Assembly (NCBI RefSeq): GCF_963677075.1
Contig: NZ_OY781873.1
Span: 3,187,715 to 3,251,714, forward strand
Length of the DNA: 64,000 nt
Origin: an uncultured Sphaerochaeta sp.
GTDB lineage: Bacteria; Spirochaetota; Spirochaetia; Sphaerochaetales; Sphaerochaetaceae
Reading direction: 5' to 3'
Shown here: one piece after another, positions 46,778 to 55,877 of the stretch
Position numbering within the stretch: position 1 is the first letter of the stretch
How the letters are laid out: the number at the start of each line of letters is the position of its first letter
Notes under the pieces: model-generated
The model's database searches: none
The model's input: the letters and a program-made list of their open reading frames with translations, nothing else
Told to the model about the DNA's origin: nothing
Made by a program: the position numbers and the translations under genes

Positions 46778-46785
46778 TTCCTTAA
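46778..46785. repeat. left target-site duplication TTCCTTAA
   Basis: Eight bases identical to 47989-47996, flanking the IS1595-family element. Eight is the usual duplication length for that family. Confidence 0.75.
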
Positions 46786-47988
46786 AAATCCGTATTTGCA
46801 CAGTGTTGATAAATCCCCATTGAAACAGGGGAAAGCAAAGACATATACTGTGGCTGTAATTTGTGAAGACAGCTGGCTGGATAGTTGCGATGTGGTAGTC
46901 CCTATCTGGCCTCTGTCTTCTTGCAAAGGACTACCACATGAAGAAAATCAGATCGAAATCCAGGAGGAAGACCCCCTGGTCCGATATGCCTGAAGCCCAC
47001 AGCGCTTCAAGCATTTATCGATGAGAGCAATCAGGACAATTATCACAGGAAGCATCCCGCCATCTCTGATACCGGCGAGGTTGAGCTACTCAACTCGCTG
47101 GAGGTACAGGAATGCAGGCACTGCAGAAGCCCCGCCATCCAGAGATTTGGGTTTACCCCCAACGGGGTTCGCAGGTTCAAGTGCAAGGATTGCGGGCGGA
47201 CTTTCAATGCCTTGACCAACACAATCTTCGATTCCCATAAGCTACCGCTTACCGAATGGCTCGACTTCTTGCTCTCCATATTTGGGTACGACAGCTTCAG
47301 CCTGACATCAAAGAGCAACTGAAATGCCTATACAACTACAAGATACTGGATGGAAAAGGACTTCCTGGTATTGAGGGAATACCAAGGTACTCTGGTACTG
47401 TCAGGTGAGATTGAGCTTGATGAGACCTTCTACAAGGTTCGGAATTCCGACATAAAGAGAAGGGACGATGGCAAAGAGTACCGGGGATTGTCCCGCAACC
47501 AGATTTGTATCGGCATTGCCTGCGACCAAAGCAGCGTCATCTGCTTTGTGGAAGGAGAGGGAAAACAACCACGCAGGGAACACTGGACACATTTGCCTCT
47601 CACATCAAGCCGGAATCTACCATGAGACATGACAGGGAACAAGCACACGGCCCTTTGGTAGAAGCTCTTAGGCTCAGGAGCATCGTGTATGATTCGAGAC
47701 AGATCAAGCAGTTGCCTGATTCCGAGAATCCGCTGAACAGGATCAATCAATACTGCAGGATGCTGAAACTCTTCCTTGCCTCCCACTCAGGATTCATCAG
47801 GGATGACCTACAGGACTATCTGAACCTATTCTGCTTTGTCATGAACCACCCCAAGGACAAGCACGAGAAGGTAGAAAAGTTCAAGAACATGGCAGTGGAC
47901 TGCCGTATTTTGCATAGATACAGGGGGTAAAACCGCAATTCATGCACTATATCGCGGATTCCTATCAACACTGTGCAAGTAACGTTTT
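46786..47988 (+). mobile_element. IS1595-family insertion sequence, decayed
   Basis: A 1203-bp element. The terminal repeats share a perfect 16-bp core TTGCACAGTGTTGATA at 46796-46811 and, inverted, at 47963-47978, with about ten less conserved bases outside. It is bounded by 8-bp duplications. Its transposase gene is broken, so it cannot move by itself. It fills the space between the permease start and the divergent DUF4867 promoter region. Confidence 0.85.
46938..47930 (+). pseudogene. broken ISXO2-like transposase
   Basis: Recognisable parts are a zinc ribbon (ECRHCRSPAIQRFGF, FKCKDCGRTFNALTNTIFDS), GEIELDETFYKVR with a catalytic Asp, and a C-terminal part HIKPESTMRHDREQAHG, DDLQDYLNLFCFVMN. 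A TGA at 47320 interrupts the frame after SKSN and looks like a CGA-to-TGA change. The frame shifts at the A-run near 47571, and the N-terminal start also seems out of frame. Family transposases use a DDE/N triad. Confidence 0.8.
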
Positions 47989-47996
47989 TTCCTTAA
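47989..47996. repeat. right target-site duplication TTCCTTAA
   Basis: Second copy of the 8-bp duplication; the ancestral intergenic region resumes at 47997 and leads to the DUF4867 gene. Confidence 0.75.
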
Positions 47997-48056
47997 TTGT
48001 CTTTTCCATGTTGCTGGCTACTGGTATAGTGATGCTACTATTTGCGAGGTAATACT

Positions 48057-48767
48057 ATGAAAACATCCCAGTTTCACGTTCCGTTGGACCTTGTAAGAAA
48101 CAATCCAAATGAGAAAATTCATTCAATAGAGTCTTCCCGATTCAAGGAATACGGTCGGATTCTCCATGACTTTGATGCTACCGAGTTGGTTTCACTAGCA
48201 GATCGTGTGACCACTATTCCAGAACAAGACACCACATATGAGACATACCTTCCAGCATTGGAAGAAACCTCTCTCATGGAGAAGCTCAAACTCTATTATG
48301 GTGGCCAGGACATCCAGATCGGGTACTGTAATGGAAAGAACCAGCGTATAAACGGAATGGAGTATCACAAGAGTCCAGAATTGTTCATTGCAGTAACTGA
48401 CTGCCTACAGTTTCTCACCCCCTTCTCTGCAATGCAGGATTATGATTCAGTCGATACTACAAAGGCAGAACTCTTCTATTTCCCCAAGGGATCGGTGACC
48501 ATTGTTGATGCCAATGTTCTCCACTTTGCCCCCTGTGCCGTGTCAAATGATGGATTCAAATCCATCATTGTGCTTCCCAGAGGAACCAATGAACCACTTG
48601 AAGAGAAGATGAAGGCAGTGCTCAAGCGATCAAACGATCCTGAATCAAGACTGCTCATCAACAACAACAAGTGGCTTATTGCCCATCCAGAACGAGAGAA
48701 ACTCATCAGACAAGGGGTTCATGCTGGGCTGAGAGGCCCGAACCGCAGGGTTATTCCTGTATCATGA
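48057..48767 (+). CDS. DUF4867-family protein
   Basis: A 236-residue protein recognised by stretches such as FKEYGRILHDFDATELV, QIGYCNGKNQRINGMEYHKSPEL and FYFPKGSVTIVDANVLHFAPCAV. The latter suggest a cupin-like barrel with metal-binding His and Glu. Relatives lie beside carbohydrate genes; the reaction is not known. The start at 48057 follows GAGGT. Before the IS1595 insertion it was divergent from the permease-glycosidase operon across about 70 bases, so it may belong to the same sugar pathway. Confidence 0.78.
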   Translation: MKTSQFHVPLDLVRNNPNEKIHSIESSRFKEYGRILHDFDATELVSLADRVTTIPEQDTTYETYLPALEETSLMEKLKLYYGGQDIQIGYCNGKNQRINGMEYHKSPELFIAVTDCLQFLTPFSAMQDYDSVDTTKAELFYFPKGSVTIVDANVLHFAPCAVSNDGFKSIIVLPRGTNEPLEEKMKAVLKRSNDPESRLLINNNKWLIAHPEREKLIRQGVHAGLRGPNRRVIPVS

Positions 48768-48770
48768 TGA

Positions 48771-48794
48771 AGACCGGCCTCCTCAAGCCGGTCT
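48771..48794 (+). terminator. hairpin after the DUF4867 gene
   Basis: AGACCGGC and GCCGGTCT form a perfect eight-base stem around CTCCTCAA, starting 4 bases after the stop. No T-run follows. Confidence 0.5.
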
Positions 48795-48813
48795 CCTGTA
48801 TCGATTGTTTGAA

Positions 48814-48839
48814 AAGAAGACCGCAAACGCGGCCTTCTT
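48814..48839 (-). terminator. terminator of the RecA/KaiC-like ATPase gene
   Basis: On the minus strand a stem AAGAAG-x-CCGC pairs with its complement around a four-base loop, and the 3' arm runs into CTTCTTTTC. It begins 8 bases after the stop at 48847. Confidence 0.6.
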
Positions 48840-48846
48840 CTGAACA

Positions 48847-49551
48847 CTACTTGGAAATGAGCATGGTCTTGGGGTCGAGACTTACGCCCATAGGCTTCTC
48901 GTATTCCCCCTCGTGGGCCTTCACGGCCGTCATTACCACTTTGTCTCGTTCCTCATTGTAAATAAGGCCAATAAGGACATCAATCAAATCGATATATTTG
49001 TGCATGGTGTTTGGGACACCATATTTGTCATACATAACATCAGAGCGAACAGGAGATACACTGAACCATACCTCCAGATTCATATTCTGTGCAAACTGCT
49101 TGATCTTACGAACATCATCCTCAGTTGCAACGGTTAGCTTGTATCCGTCGAAGAGAATGGCGTCTGCCTTGAAACTCCCATGGTTGATCAAGGTTTCCAG
49201 ACTGGAAAGCACCTTATCAATGGTGACATTCTCCTGGCTGAAATTCATGACCACACGGTTACTGAGAATATTGTTGTACACGGTCGCTGCATCATCAAGG
49301 GTACGGCCATCAGAGACTTCCCTGAATACTTCCTTATACCAGTTGATGACATGTTCTACATTTCCAGAGAACGAGACATGAATGACATGCTCCCCTCTCA
49401 GTAGCTTATCAGTAGCAAGATGGACCAAGCAGGCTGTCTTGCCAACACCGTGACGGGAAACAAGGACCCCGAGGTTCCCACGACCAAGTCCACCGTCCAA
49501 AGACTGCTCAAATACGCGAAGAGGACTCAGTTCGTTTAACTCTTGAATTAC
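48847..49551 (-). CDS. RecA/KaiC-superfamily ATPase of unknown role
   Basis: A 234-residue protein with a P-loop (SRHGVGKTACLVHLA, residues 32-46) and a Walker B-like ADAILFDGYKL near 126. The arrangement is that of short RadA/KaiC-like ATPases: GLGRGNLGVLVSRHG and HVIHVSFSGNVEHVINWY. No DNA-binding or zinc domain is attached. The start at 49551 follows GGAGG by 8 bases. A single gene; no partner can be inferred from context. Confidence 0.75.
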   Translation of the reverse strand, partial: VIQELNELSPLRVFEQSLDGGLGRGNLGVLVSRHGVGKTACLVHLATDKLLRGEHVIHVSFSGNVEHVINWYKEVFREVSDGRTLDDAATVYNNILSNRVVMNFSQENVTIDKVLSSLETLINHGSFKADAILFDGYKLTVATEDDVRKIKQFAQNMNLEVWFSVSPVRSDVMYDKYGVPNTMHKYIDLIDVLIGLIYNEERDKVVMTAVKAHEGEYEKPMGVSLDPKTMLISK

Positions 49552-49638
49552 CATAGCGCTCACCTCCAAGTAATTTTTAGGTTCATCCCTAGTATACTAT
49601 GGAAAATCACAAAATGGTACTTTTTTACAGAAAAGGGC

Positions 49639-49661
49639 AAAAAGAGACCCCCCAGGAGGGT
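49639..49661 (-). terminator. fusA terminator
   Basis: Read on the minus strand, ACCCTCC and GGGGGGT form a short GC-rich hairpin, followed by CTCTTTTT, about 40 bases after the EF-G stop. Confidence 0.65.
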
Positions 49662-49699
49662 TTATCCTCATGGAGGGCTTGGGATTGCAGGAAGAAATA

Positions 49700-51808
49700 C
49701 TATTTCTGTTCTTTCTTCCGCTTCTCCTGGTAATCCTTCTTCAACTGCTCGGAAACGCTTACCGGCACCTTGCCGTACTTCCCGATTTCCATGGTAAATT
49801 CTCCCTTACCCTGGGTGAGGGAACGAAGAACCGTGGAATATCCGAACATTTCAGAGAGAGGTACTTCAGCAATAACAGTACTCATTGCATTATCCTCGGT
49901 GGAGCTGATGATCAGACCACGTCTCTGGTTTACCGAAGCGAATACAGAACCCTGGAATTCGTTGGGCGCAACCACCTCGACCTTCATGATCGGCTCGAGG
50001 ATGACCGGTTTTGCCTTCTCGAACGCTTCACGGAATGCACTGAGAGCTGCAGTCTGGAAAGCCTGGTCGGATGAGTCAACCGGGTGCCATGCACCATCGT
50101 TGATAACAGCCTTCACACCAAGTACAGGGAAGCCAAGCTGAGCACCCTTCTTGATGGCCATCTGGAATCCCTTATCACAGGATGGAATGTATTCAGTAGG
50201 AATGGATCCACCCTTGATCTCGTCAACAAATTCGTACTCTTTAACTTCCTCACCCTCTTCAGGATCTGGAAGTGGCTCGATATATCCAGCAACACGTGCG
50301 TACTGACCGGAACCACCAGTCTGCTTCTTGTGGGTATAGTTGAAGTCGGCTCTCTGGGTGATAGCTTCTCGATAGGCAACCTCAGGCTGACCGATTTCCA
50401 CCTCTGCCTTGTACTCACGCTTCATGCGTTCTACATAGACCTCAAGGTGCAACTCACCCATGCCCTGGATGATCGTCTGGTTGGACTCAGGATCCACATA
50501 ACTGCGGAAGGTTGGGTCTTCCTTGGTAAAGCGGTTGAGTGCCTTGCCCATGTTGTCCGCAGCCTTCTTGTCCACTGGCTTGATTGCCAAGGAGATAACC
50601 GGGTTGGGAACAAACATACTGGAGAGTGAGTAGTTCAGCTTCGGATCACAGAAGGTATCACCACTGGCACAGTCAATACCAAAGAGTGCTGCAATTTCAC
50701 CACAGCCTGCCTCTGTCAAATCTTCCATGGTAGATGCGTGCATACGGATCAAGCGTCCAACACGGAACTTCTTGCGGCTGCGGGTATTGTAGAGTTCATC
50801 ACCCTTTTTCACCTTACCCTGATAGACGCGGATATAGGTCAGCTGACCATACTGTCCATCCTCAAGCTTGAATGCCAGGACAACAGGAGGAAGGTCCTCA
50901 TCTGCAACCAGCTTGACCTCTTCCTCATTATTGTCGAGGTCAAGAGCCTTGTTGGTGACATCAGTAGGATTGGGAAGGTAGCTTACTACACCATCAAGCA
51001 AGGGCTGGATGCCCTTGTTCTTGTATGCACTGCCCATGAATACGGGGCAGAGCTCCAAGTTGATGGTAGCTTTTCTGACAGCCTTGCGGATGATTTCCTC
51101 TGTTACGGTGTCTTCGAGCATGGCTTCCATAAGCTCATCTGAGCACATGGATACACCATCAAGCAACTCTTCACGACGTGCATCAGCCTCTTCCCTCAGG
51201 TGGGCGGGAATCTCAGCTTCACGAACGGCATCCTGATTGGGACCGTCATCGAAGTAGAGAGCCTTCATGCTGATCAAGTCAACAACACCTTCCATCTTGT
51301 CCTCCAGACCGATGGGGATCTGCATCAATACAGCATTCAGACCAAGCTTCTCGATCAATTGGTTCTTGACGCGATACGGGTTTGCACCGGTACGGTCACA
51401 CTTGTTGACAAAAGCAATACGAGGAACGTGGTAACGCTTCATCTGCCGGTCTACGGTGATGGACTGGCTCTGTACGCCACCAACGGAACAAAGGACCAAG
51501 ACAGCGCCATCCAATACACGCAATGAACGCTCTACCTCAATGGTGAAGTCAACGTGTCCCGGTGTGTCGATAACGTTGATTTCTGTCCCTTTCCAGGTAA
51601 CGTTTGTTGCAGCGGAGGCAATGGTGATACCTCTTTCACGTTCAAGCTCCATGCTATCCATGGTAGCTCCAACGCCATCCTTACCACGAACTTCATGTAT
51701 TTCGTGGATCTTATTGCAGTAGTAGAGGATGCGTTCGGATAGTGTTGTCTTACCCGAGTCAATGTGGGCACTGATTCCGATATTCCTCAAATTTTGCAAG
51801 TCAGCCAT
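49700..51808 (-). CDS. fusA: elongation factor G, spirochaete/mitochondrial-type
   Basis: A 702-residue translational GTPase that moves tRNA and mRNA through the ribosome. The P-loop reads [17 protein letters not shown], where most bacterial EF-Gs have AHIDAGKTT. G2-G4 are [13 protein letters not shown] and [10 protein letters not shown]. Domains II-V follow in order. The SGKTT form and the following sequence resemble the EF-G1 group shared by spirochaetes, planctomycetes and mitochondria, in which translocation and ribosome recycling are split between two proteins. A second EF-G elsewhere in the genome would be expected. Confidence 0.93.
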   Translation of the reverse strand: MADLQNLRNIGISAHIDSGKTTLSERILYYCNKIHEIHEVRGKDGVGATMDSMELERERGITIASAATNVTWKGTEINVIDTPGHVDFTIEVERSLRVLDGAVLVLCSVGGVQSQSITVDRQMKRYHVPRIAFVNKCDRTGANPYRVKNQLIEKLGLNAVLMQIPIGLEDKMEGVVDLISMKALYFDDGPNQDAVREAEIPAHLREEADARREELLDGVSMCSDELMEAMLEDTVTEEIIRKAVRKATINLELCPVFMGSAYKNKGIQPLLDGVVSYLPNPTDVTNKALDLDNNEEEVKLVADEDLPPVVLAFKLEDGQYGQLTYIRVYQGKVKKGDELYNTRSRKKFRVGRLIRMHASTMEDLTEAGCGEIAALFGIDCASGDTFCDPKLNYSLSSMFVPNPVISLAIKPVDKKAADNMGKALNRFTKEDPTFRSYVDPESNQTIIQGMGELHLEVYVERMKREYKAEVEIGQPEVAYREAITQRADFNYTHKKQTGGSGQYARVAGYIEPLPDPEEGEEVKEYEFVDEIKGGSIPTEYIPSCDKGFQMAIKKGAQLGFPVLGVKAVINDGAWHPVDSSDQAFQTAALSAFREAFEKAKPVILEPIMKVEVVAPNEFQGSVFASVNQRRGLIISSTEDNAMSTVIAEVPLSEMFGYSTVLRSLTQGKGEFTMEIGKYGKVPVSVSEQLKKDYQEKRKKEQK

Positions 51809-52069
51809 TCTTTATAACCTCTATAGTATAGAATAAAAACGAGTCCACAGATTCCCCTGCAGAATTCCAACATCCTGATGTAAAACTCTTACTCCCTAGC
51901 ACACATCAGGTTACCAACTGAAGGGAAGAGAACGAACGGTCGCGGGACATGCTTACCCCAACGTACCTCGTGGATAATAGTATATCTCGGTTTTTTGTGC
52001 AATCCCTTTTCCCAATACAATCCTTTTCCGACTCGACACTTGTGTGTTACAATAGCTCAGAGGTATGCC
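51809..52069. other. 261-base gap between fusA and the HIT gene
   Basis: The left edge holds an AT-rich fusA promoter (TATACT at about 51823 on the minus strand, AGAGG before the ATG). The right edge holds a -10-like TACAAT at 52048-52053 before the HIT gene. In between I see no gene, tRNA or strong hairpin. Confidence 0.4.
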
Positions 52070-52471
52070 ATGGAAACGATTTTCACCAAGATTTTAAACG
52101 GGGAGATTCCCTCCATATTTTTACATAAGGACGAACTTTGTTTCTCCATTCTCGATATCAATCCAGTCAACAAAGGCCATTTGTTGATTATCACGTCACA
52201 ACCATACCCTACCCTTGAAAGCTGTCCAGAAGAAGTCTTGAGCCATATGATGGTGCTAGCCAAGAAGGCTGACAGCGTGCTCAGAGAAAACCTAGGTTGT
52301 GATGCCACCAATCTGATCATCAATAACGGCAAGGAAAGCGGGCAGGAAGTACCACATCTGCATCTTCATATCATCCCTAGGTACAAAGAGGATGGAAAGA
52401 CCTTGCGTCTCGTCAAAGAGCCCTACAGCGATGGCGAGATTGCCGATTATGGAAAGAAATTGGAGTTTTAA
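52070..52471 (+). CDS. HIT-family nucleotide hydrolase
   Basis: A 133-residue HIT protein with the HLHLHIIPR catalytic triad motif near residue 100 and the N-terminal FTKILNGEIPSIFLHKDE typical of the HINT branch, which splits nucleoside phosphoramidates. The ATG at 52070 has AGAGG 6 bases upstream; an ATG five bases earlier is out of frame. A small zinc-ribbon gene follows after 2 bases. Confidence 0.92.
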   Translation: METIFTKILNGEIPSIFLHKDELCFSILDINPVNKGHLLIITSQPYPTLESCPEEVLSHMMVLAKKADSVLRENLGCDATNLIINNGKESGQEVPHLHLHIIPRYKEDGKTLRLVKEPYSDGEIADYGKKLEF

Positions 52472-52473
52472 CC

Positions 52474-52755
52474 ATGCGTGCATGTCATCACTGCCATACT
52501 CCCATCGACCCATTGCTCAGTATTGGCTACCATACCGTATGTCCAACCTGTTCAAAAAGCTTGCACAGCTGTGTAAATTGCAGGTTCTACAGTCCAGGGG
52601 TCTACCACGACTGCCTTGAAGGAGTCGAGGAGTATATAGAGGATAAGGAGAATGCAAACTTCTGCGACTCCTTCATGCTCGGTGAGGATTCCAAAGAGGA
52701 ATCTGAGAAAAAAGCACGTGCCAAGGCGAGAGCCGAAGCACTCTTCAACTTCTAA
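52474..52755 (+). CDS. small cysteine-rich zinc-ribbon protein
   Basis: A 93-residue protein. Three Cys-x2-Cys pairs (CHHC, CPTC, CVNC) and two further cysteines (HDCLEG, NFCDSF) make two probable zinc sites. The tail from residue 70 is a charged helix (EESEKKARAKARAEALF). It follows the HIT gene by 2 bases and precedes the lipoprotein by 16, so the three are probably co-transcribed. I recognise the pattern as a conserved hypothetical protein, without known function. Confidence 0.75.
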   Translation: MRACHHCHTPIDPLLSIGYHTVCPTCSKSLHSCVNCRFYSPGVYHDCLEGVEEYIEDKENANFCDSFMLGEDSKEESEKKARAKARAEALFNF

Positions 52756-52771
52756 GGAACCAATAATACCT

Positions 52772-54490
52772 ATGAACAGACGTATTGTACTAATAGCGAT
52801 TGCACTACTACTACTCACCATTCTCATGGGATGTGAGACCTATACTGCCCGCTCCGCAAAAGAGAGCATACAAGCCCCAACCCCCGTAGAAGAGGGAGAG
52901 CTCGTTACCAAATATTCTCTTGTGGAAGCCGAAGTACAAGCAAGAGCAGAAGCAGAGGAAGCGGCACTCCTTGCCGAGCAGGAGAGACAAGCGGAAGCAG
53001 AAGAGAGGCAACGTTATGAAGCCATGCAGGAGTCCATTGCCTCCCTCCAGACAGAGAAAAGTACATTGGAGAAAAGACTGCAAGAGAGCGAGGATGCACT
53101 CGCTGAAGAAAAGAACAATACCCAGTCATTGAAAGAATCATTGGAAGAACGCAATCTCTTGTTGGACAACAAGGATCTGACTCTCTCTCAAGAGGCCGAA
53201 GAGTACCAGACCACCATTACTGCCCTGCAAGCTGAGATTGAGGCATTGAACAAAGAGATTGAGGAGAACGAGCAAGACTACGAAATGCTTAGCTACCAAG
53301 CAAACGAACTAGAAAACCTTCTCTCAGAGCAACAGAGCATCAACAACGAGCTACAAACCATCATGCATGAGGCAGAGTTGGAACATGTCTCTGAAATTGA
53401 ATCTCTGAAGGCAGCCCAGGAACAGAGATTGCTGGAGCTGCAAAACACCATAGATTCCCTAAAGACAGAGAATACGCTCCTTACAGCACAATTGGAGGAG
53501 AAAACCCAGACGCTGGAAGAGAGGCTTCGTCTTGAACAACAACGCATCGAGGAAGCAAAGCGAATCGAGGAAGAACGACTAGAAAAACAGAGGGAGAAGG
53601 TAGAGGAGCAGAGGAGAGCAGAAGAAGCTGAGAATGCGCGTCTCGCTGCCCTGGAGGCTGAGTATCAACAGATTCCACCTCTCGAGGAGTTGTCTCTGCC
53701 TAGATTGTACACCACAGATGAGACTACGATTCTTTCAGCCGACAACGATCCACTGAACGTTCTAATGCTCCCCCTGGATGATATTCGCTGGAGCGACCTC
53801 ACCATGAAAAATCTGGTTGCAACGAGCATCAGCGACATAAAAGCCCCCATCATCATGGTCACGGGACATATGCAGAATGTCATCGATCTTGTGAGACAGT
53901 TACGAAGAAATGCCGTGTTGGTCGAAGGAGGGGCGATCATCACCTCCTATCGGGTCATCTCAACTACAAACCATGGGATACGTGTCCAATTCAGCAACAC
54001 GAAGACAATCAGGCTTTCCATTGCCAATCTTCCTGAATATAAGGTCCTTGATGCATTCACCAGTGGAAACGATTGGAAAACCATACAAAAACAGGTTACC
54101 GACGATCGGACCAATATGCTGAAAGAAATCTTGGCAGAAGGGACAACTAACGAGCCAACCATCATAGGAGCCAGTCTCTTTGAACCTTCCTATCAGGATT
54201 GGAGCACGTTCAGTCCGGTACCCTATCGACAGATAGACTACATCTGGCCACTATCGAATTTCCTTGAGGAGTCATCCTTCTATGATGTTTACAGATCCAC
54301 GCATTTCTCTGCAGATACCGATGCGGGAAACACGTTTGTCACAGAGAATCTGAAAGAACGCATTGATTATGTATACAGCAGAAAAGTCCTTCCATTGCAG
54401 AGCTCTATGCTAACCATCGGAGGTGAGTCGATTCCTGATGCAAACAACATCGCTCGCTACGGAATCTCAGCTACCTTCCTGATCCCTTAG
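52772..54490 (+). CDS. lipoprotein with a long coiled coil
   Basis: A 572-residue protein. The start at 52772 gives a lipoprotein signal with LTILMGC as lipobox near residues 16-22. Residues of about 45-310 are a nearly unbroken Glu/Gln/Ala/Leu-rich coiled coil (QARAEAEEAALLAEQERQ). The remaining 260 residues are a globular part with no motif I recognise (GHMQNVIDLVRQLRRNAVLVEGG). It is likely an envelope protein in which the coil spans the periplasm or forms oligomers. Its stop overlaps the stop of the convergent gene. Confidence 0.8.
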   Translation: MNRRIVLIAIALLLLTILMGCETYTARSAKESIQAPTPVEEGELVTKYSLVEAEVQARAEAEEAALLAEQERQAEAEERQRYEAMQESIASLQTEKSTLEKRLQESEDALAEEKNNTQSLKESLEERNLLLDNKDLTLSQEAEEYQTTITALQAEIEALNKEIEENEQDYEMLSYQANELENLLSEQQSINNELQTIMHEAELEHVSEIESLKAAQEQRLLELQNTIDSLKTENTLLTAQLEEKTQTLEERLRLEQQRIEEAKRIEEERLEKQREKVEEQRRAEEAENARLAALEAEYQQIPPLEELSLPRLYTTDETTILSADNDPLNVLMLPLDDIRWSDLTMKNLVATSISDIKAPIIMVTGHMQNVIDLVRQLRRNAVLVEGGAIITSYRVISTTNHGIRVQFSNTKTIRLSIANLPEYKVLDAFTSGNDWKTIQKQVTDDRTNMLKEILAEGTTNEPTIIGASLFEPSYQDWSTFSPVPYRQIDYIWPLSNFLEESSFYDVYRSTHFSADTDAGNTFVTENLKERIDYVYSRKVLPLQSSMLTIGGESIPDANNIARYGISATFLIP

Positions 54491-55092
54491 TTCTCCGGGT
54501 CGATAACCTCCGCCTCTGCCTCAACCACCTGTTCCTTGAACTGTTGGTTGATTTTGCGGATGCGCAGAGACCAGAGAATCATGCCGATTCCGCTTACTAT
54601 GAAGAGCAACCCGAACAGCTTGAGCAACAGGCTGCCGATCTGCTGTGGGAAGACAAACAAGAGGATTGCCATGATCAGGGAGAAGACACCCTCGCTATAG
54701 AGCGGGGAGAGGGAGCGTTCCTCTTTCCTCATCAGCAATGCATCCAAGAAGGAAATCAGGGCAGAGAACAAAAGCTGTGCCCCGATGATGTACAACAGTA
54801 CTGTCCAGCTAATGGTTGCTGCAGAGAGAGGGACGATAATGGCAACCAACCCGATTACTATGCTCAAGAGAGCCTTAACCAAGGTAGCAATACGTGATCG
54901 ACTCCCAAGGTTGAATCCCTTCAAGTAAATCAGGCTGGAAATTCCCGATCCTGCAAGGAACACCCCTAACAGGGAGATGAAAATCTTCACGAAGGATTCC
55001 TGTTGGAACATCAAGAAAATCCCTACGATGATCAAGAGCGCACCAATCACAGTGGAAAGAATGAGGTGACGTTTAAGAAAGGTATCCTGCAT
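54487..55092 (-). CDS. HdeD/DUF308-type membrane protein
   Basis: A 201-residue protein with six hydrophobic segments in three helical pairs, each with a glycine-rich loop (GALLIIVGIFLMF, LGVFLAGSGISSLIYL, LLFIVSGIGMILWSL), the DUF308 repeat pattern. HdeD of E. coli is linked to acid resistance; the role here is unknown. The start at 55092 follows AAGGAG by 6 bases; an upstream ATG would lack one. Confidence 0.8.
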   Translation of the reverse strand: MQDTFLKRHLILSTVIGALLIIVGIFLMFQQESFVKIFISLLGVFLAGSGISSLIYLKGFNLGSRSRIATLVKALLSIVIGLVAIIVPLSAATISWTVLLYIIGAQLLFSALISFLDALLMRKEERSLSPLYSEGVFSLIMAILLFVFPQQIGSLLLKLFGLLFIVSGIGMILWSLRIRKINQQFKEQVVEAEAEVIDPEN

Positions 55093-55181
55093 ATTTGGCT
55101 CCTTGCCTTCCGGTCCTGTACAATTGGACCGTTTTTCTTTATCGTACTGGCTAGAACACCCTAAGTAAAGGATGACAACAC

Positions 55182-55877
55182 ATGTACCGGTATCTTTTCT
55201 TTGACGCAGATGGAACACTCTTTGATTTCGAACAAGCAGAACACAATGCATTCTGGAAGATGGCAAAAAGCCTTAACCTGCCACTGGAAAGGAAGCATGA
55301 GCAAGACTACATCCGCTGCAATGCTGAGGTATGGAAACAGTTTGAGAAAGGCGAAGTGACAATCGAGGAACTGAAAGTGAAGCGCTTTGCAAATTTTGCA
55401 TTGGAGATTGGCATCTCGCTCAATCCTGAAGAAGCAAGTCAGAGCTACCAGCACGAACTGTCTAGGCAGGGTATCTTGTTTTCTGAGACCATCACCGTAC
55501 TCGAGACCCTGAAGAAGCGGGGCTATACCCTCTTCCTCGCAACCAACGGAATTGCTGAAGTACAAAGAGGCAGGATTGCCATATCAGATACTGAGCAGTA
55601 CTTCGATCATATCTTCATCAGCGAAGAGATAGGATACCAAAAGCCAGATCCACGTTTTTTTGGACATATGTTTGAAGTAACCGGGCTTACCGAACAGAAA
55701 CAGCACTCCCTCATGATCGGAGACAGCCTATCCAGTGATATTGCCGGAGGCATAGCCAGTGGCATGGACACACTTTGGCTGAATAAAGAGGGGAAGCCCG
55801 CAAATCCCAAGGTGCAACCAACACATACCCACAGCAGCCTATCCTCTGTGCTTGAGTTCCTTAACGGCCCTCTCTGA
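55182..55877 (+). CDS. HAD-family phosphatase, YjjG-like nucleotidase
   Basis: A 231-residue HAD hydrolase: motif I FFDADGTLFDFEQAEHNAFW (nucleophile Asp8), motif II ATNG, motif III K in YQKPDPRFF, motif IV IGDSLSSDIAGG. The FDFEQAE variant with a helical cap fits the YjjG group, which removes phosphate from pyrimidine nucleotides. Its last 17 bases overlap the convergent FKBP gene. Confidence 0.88.
   Translation: MYRYLFFDADGTLFDFEQAEHNAFWKMAKSLNLPLERKHEQDYIRCNAEVWKQFEKGEVTIEELKVKRFANFALEIGISLNPEEASQSYQHELSRQGILFSETITVLETLKKRGYTLFLATNGIAEVQRGRIAISDTEQYFDHIFISEEIGYQKPDPRFFGHMFEVTGLTEQKQHSLMIGDSLSSDIAGGIASGMDTLWLNKEGKPANPKVQPTHTHSSLSSVLEFLNGPL

Noticed and set aside
46776..46993. Possible remnant of a binding-protein gene upstream of the MalF-type permease.
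   Set aside because: The sequence is the left end of the IS1595 element; the intact 8-bp duplications show that nothing else was there.
51837..52047. tRNA or small RNA in the fusA-HIT gap.
   Set aside because: No cloverleaf, CCA-like end or strong hairpin could be found.
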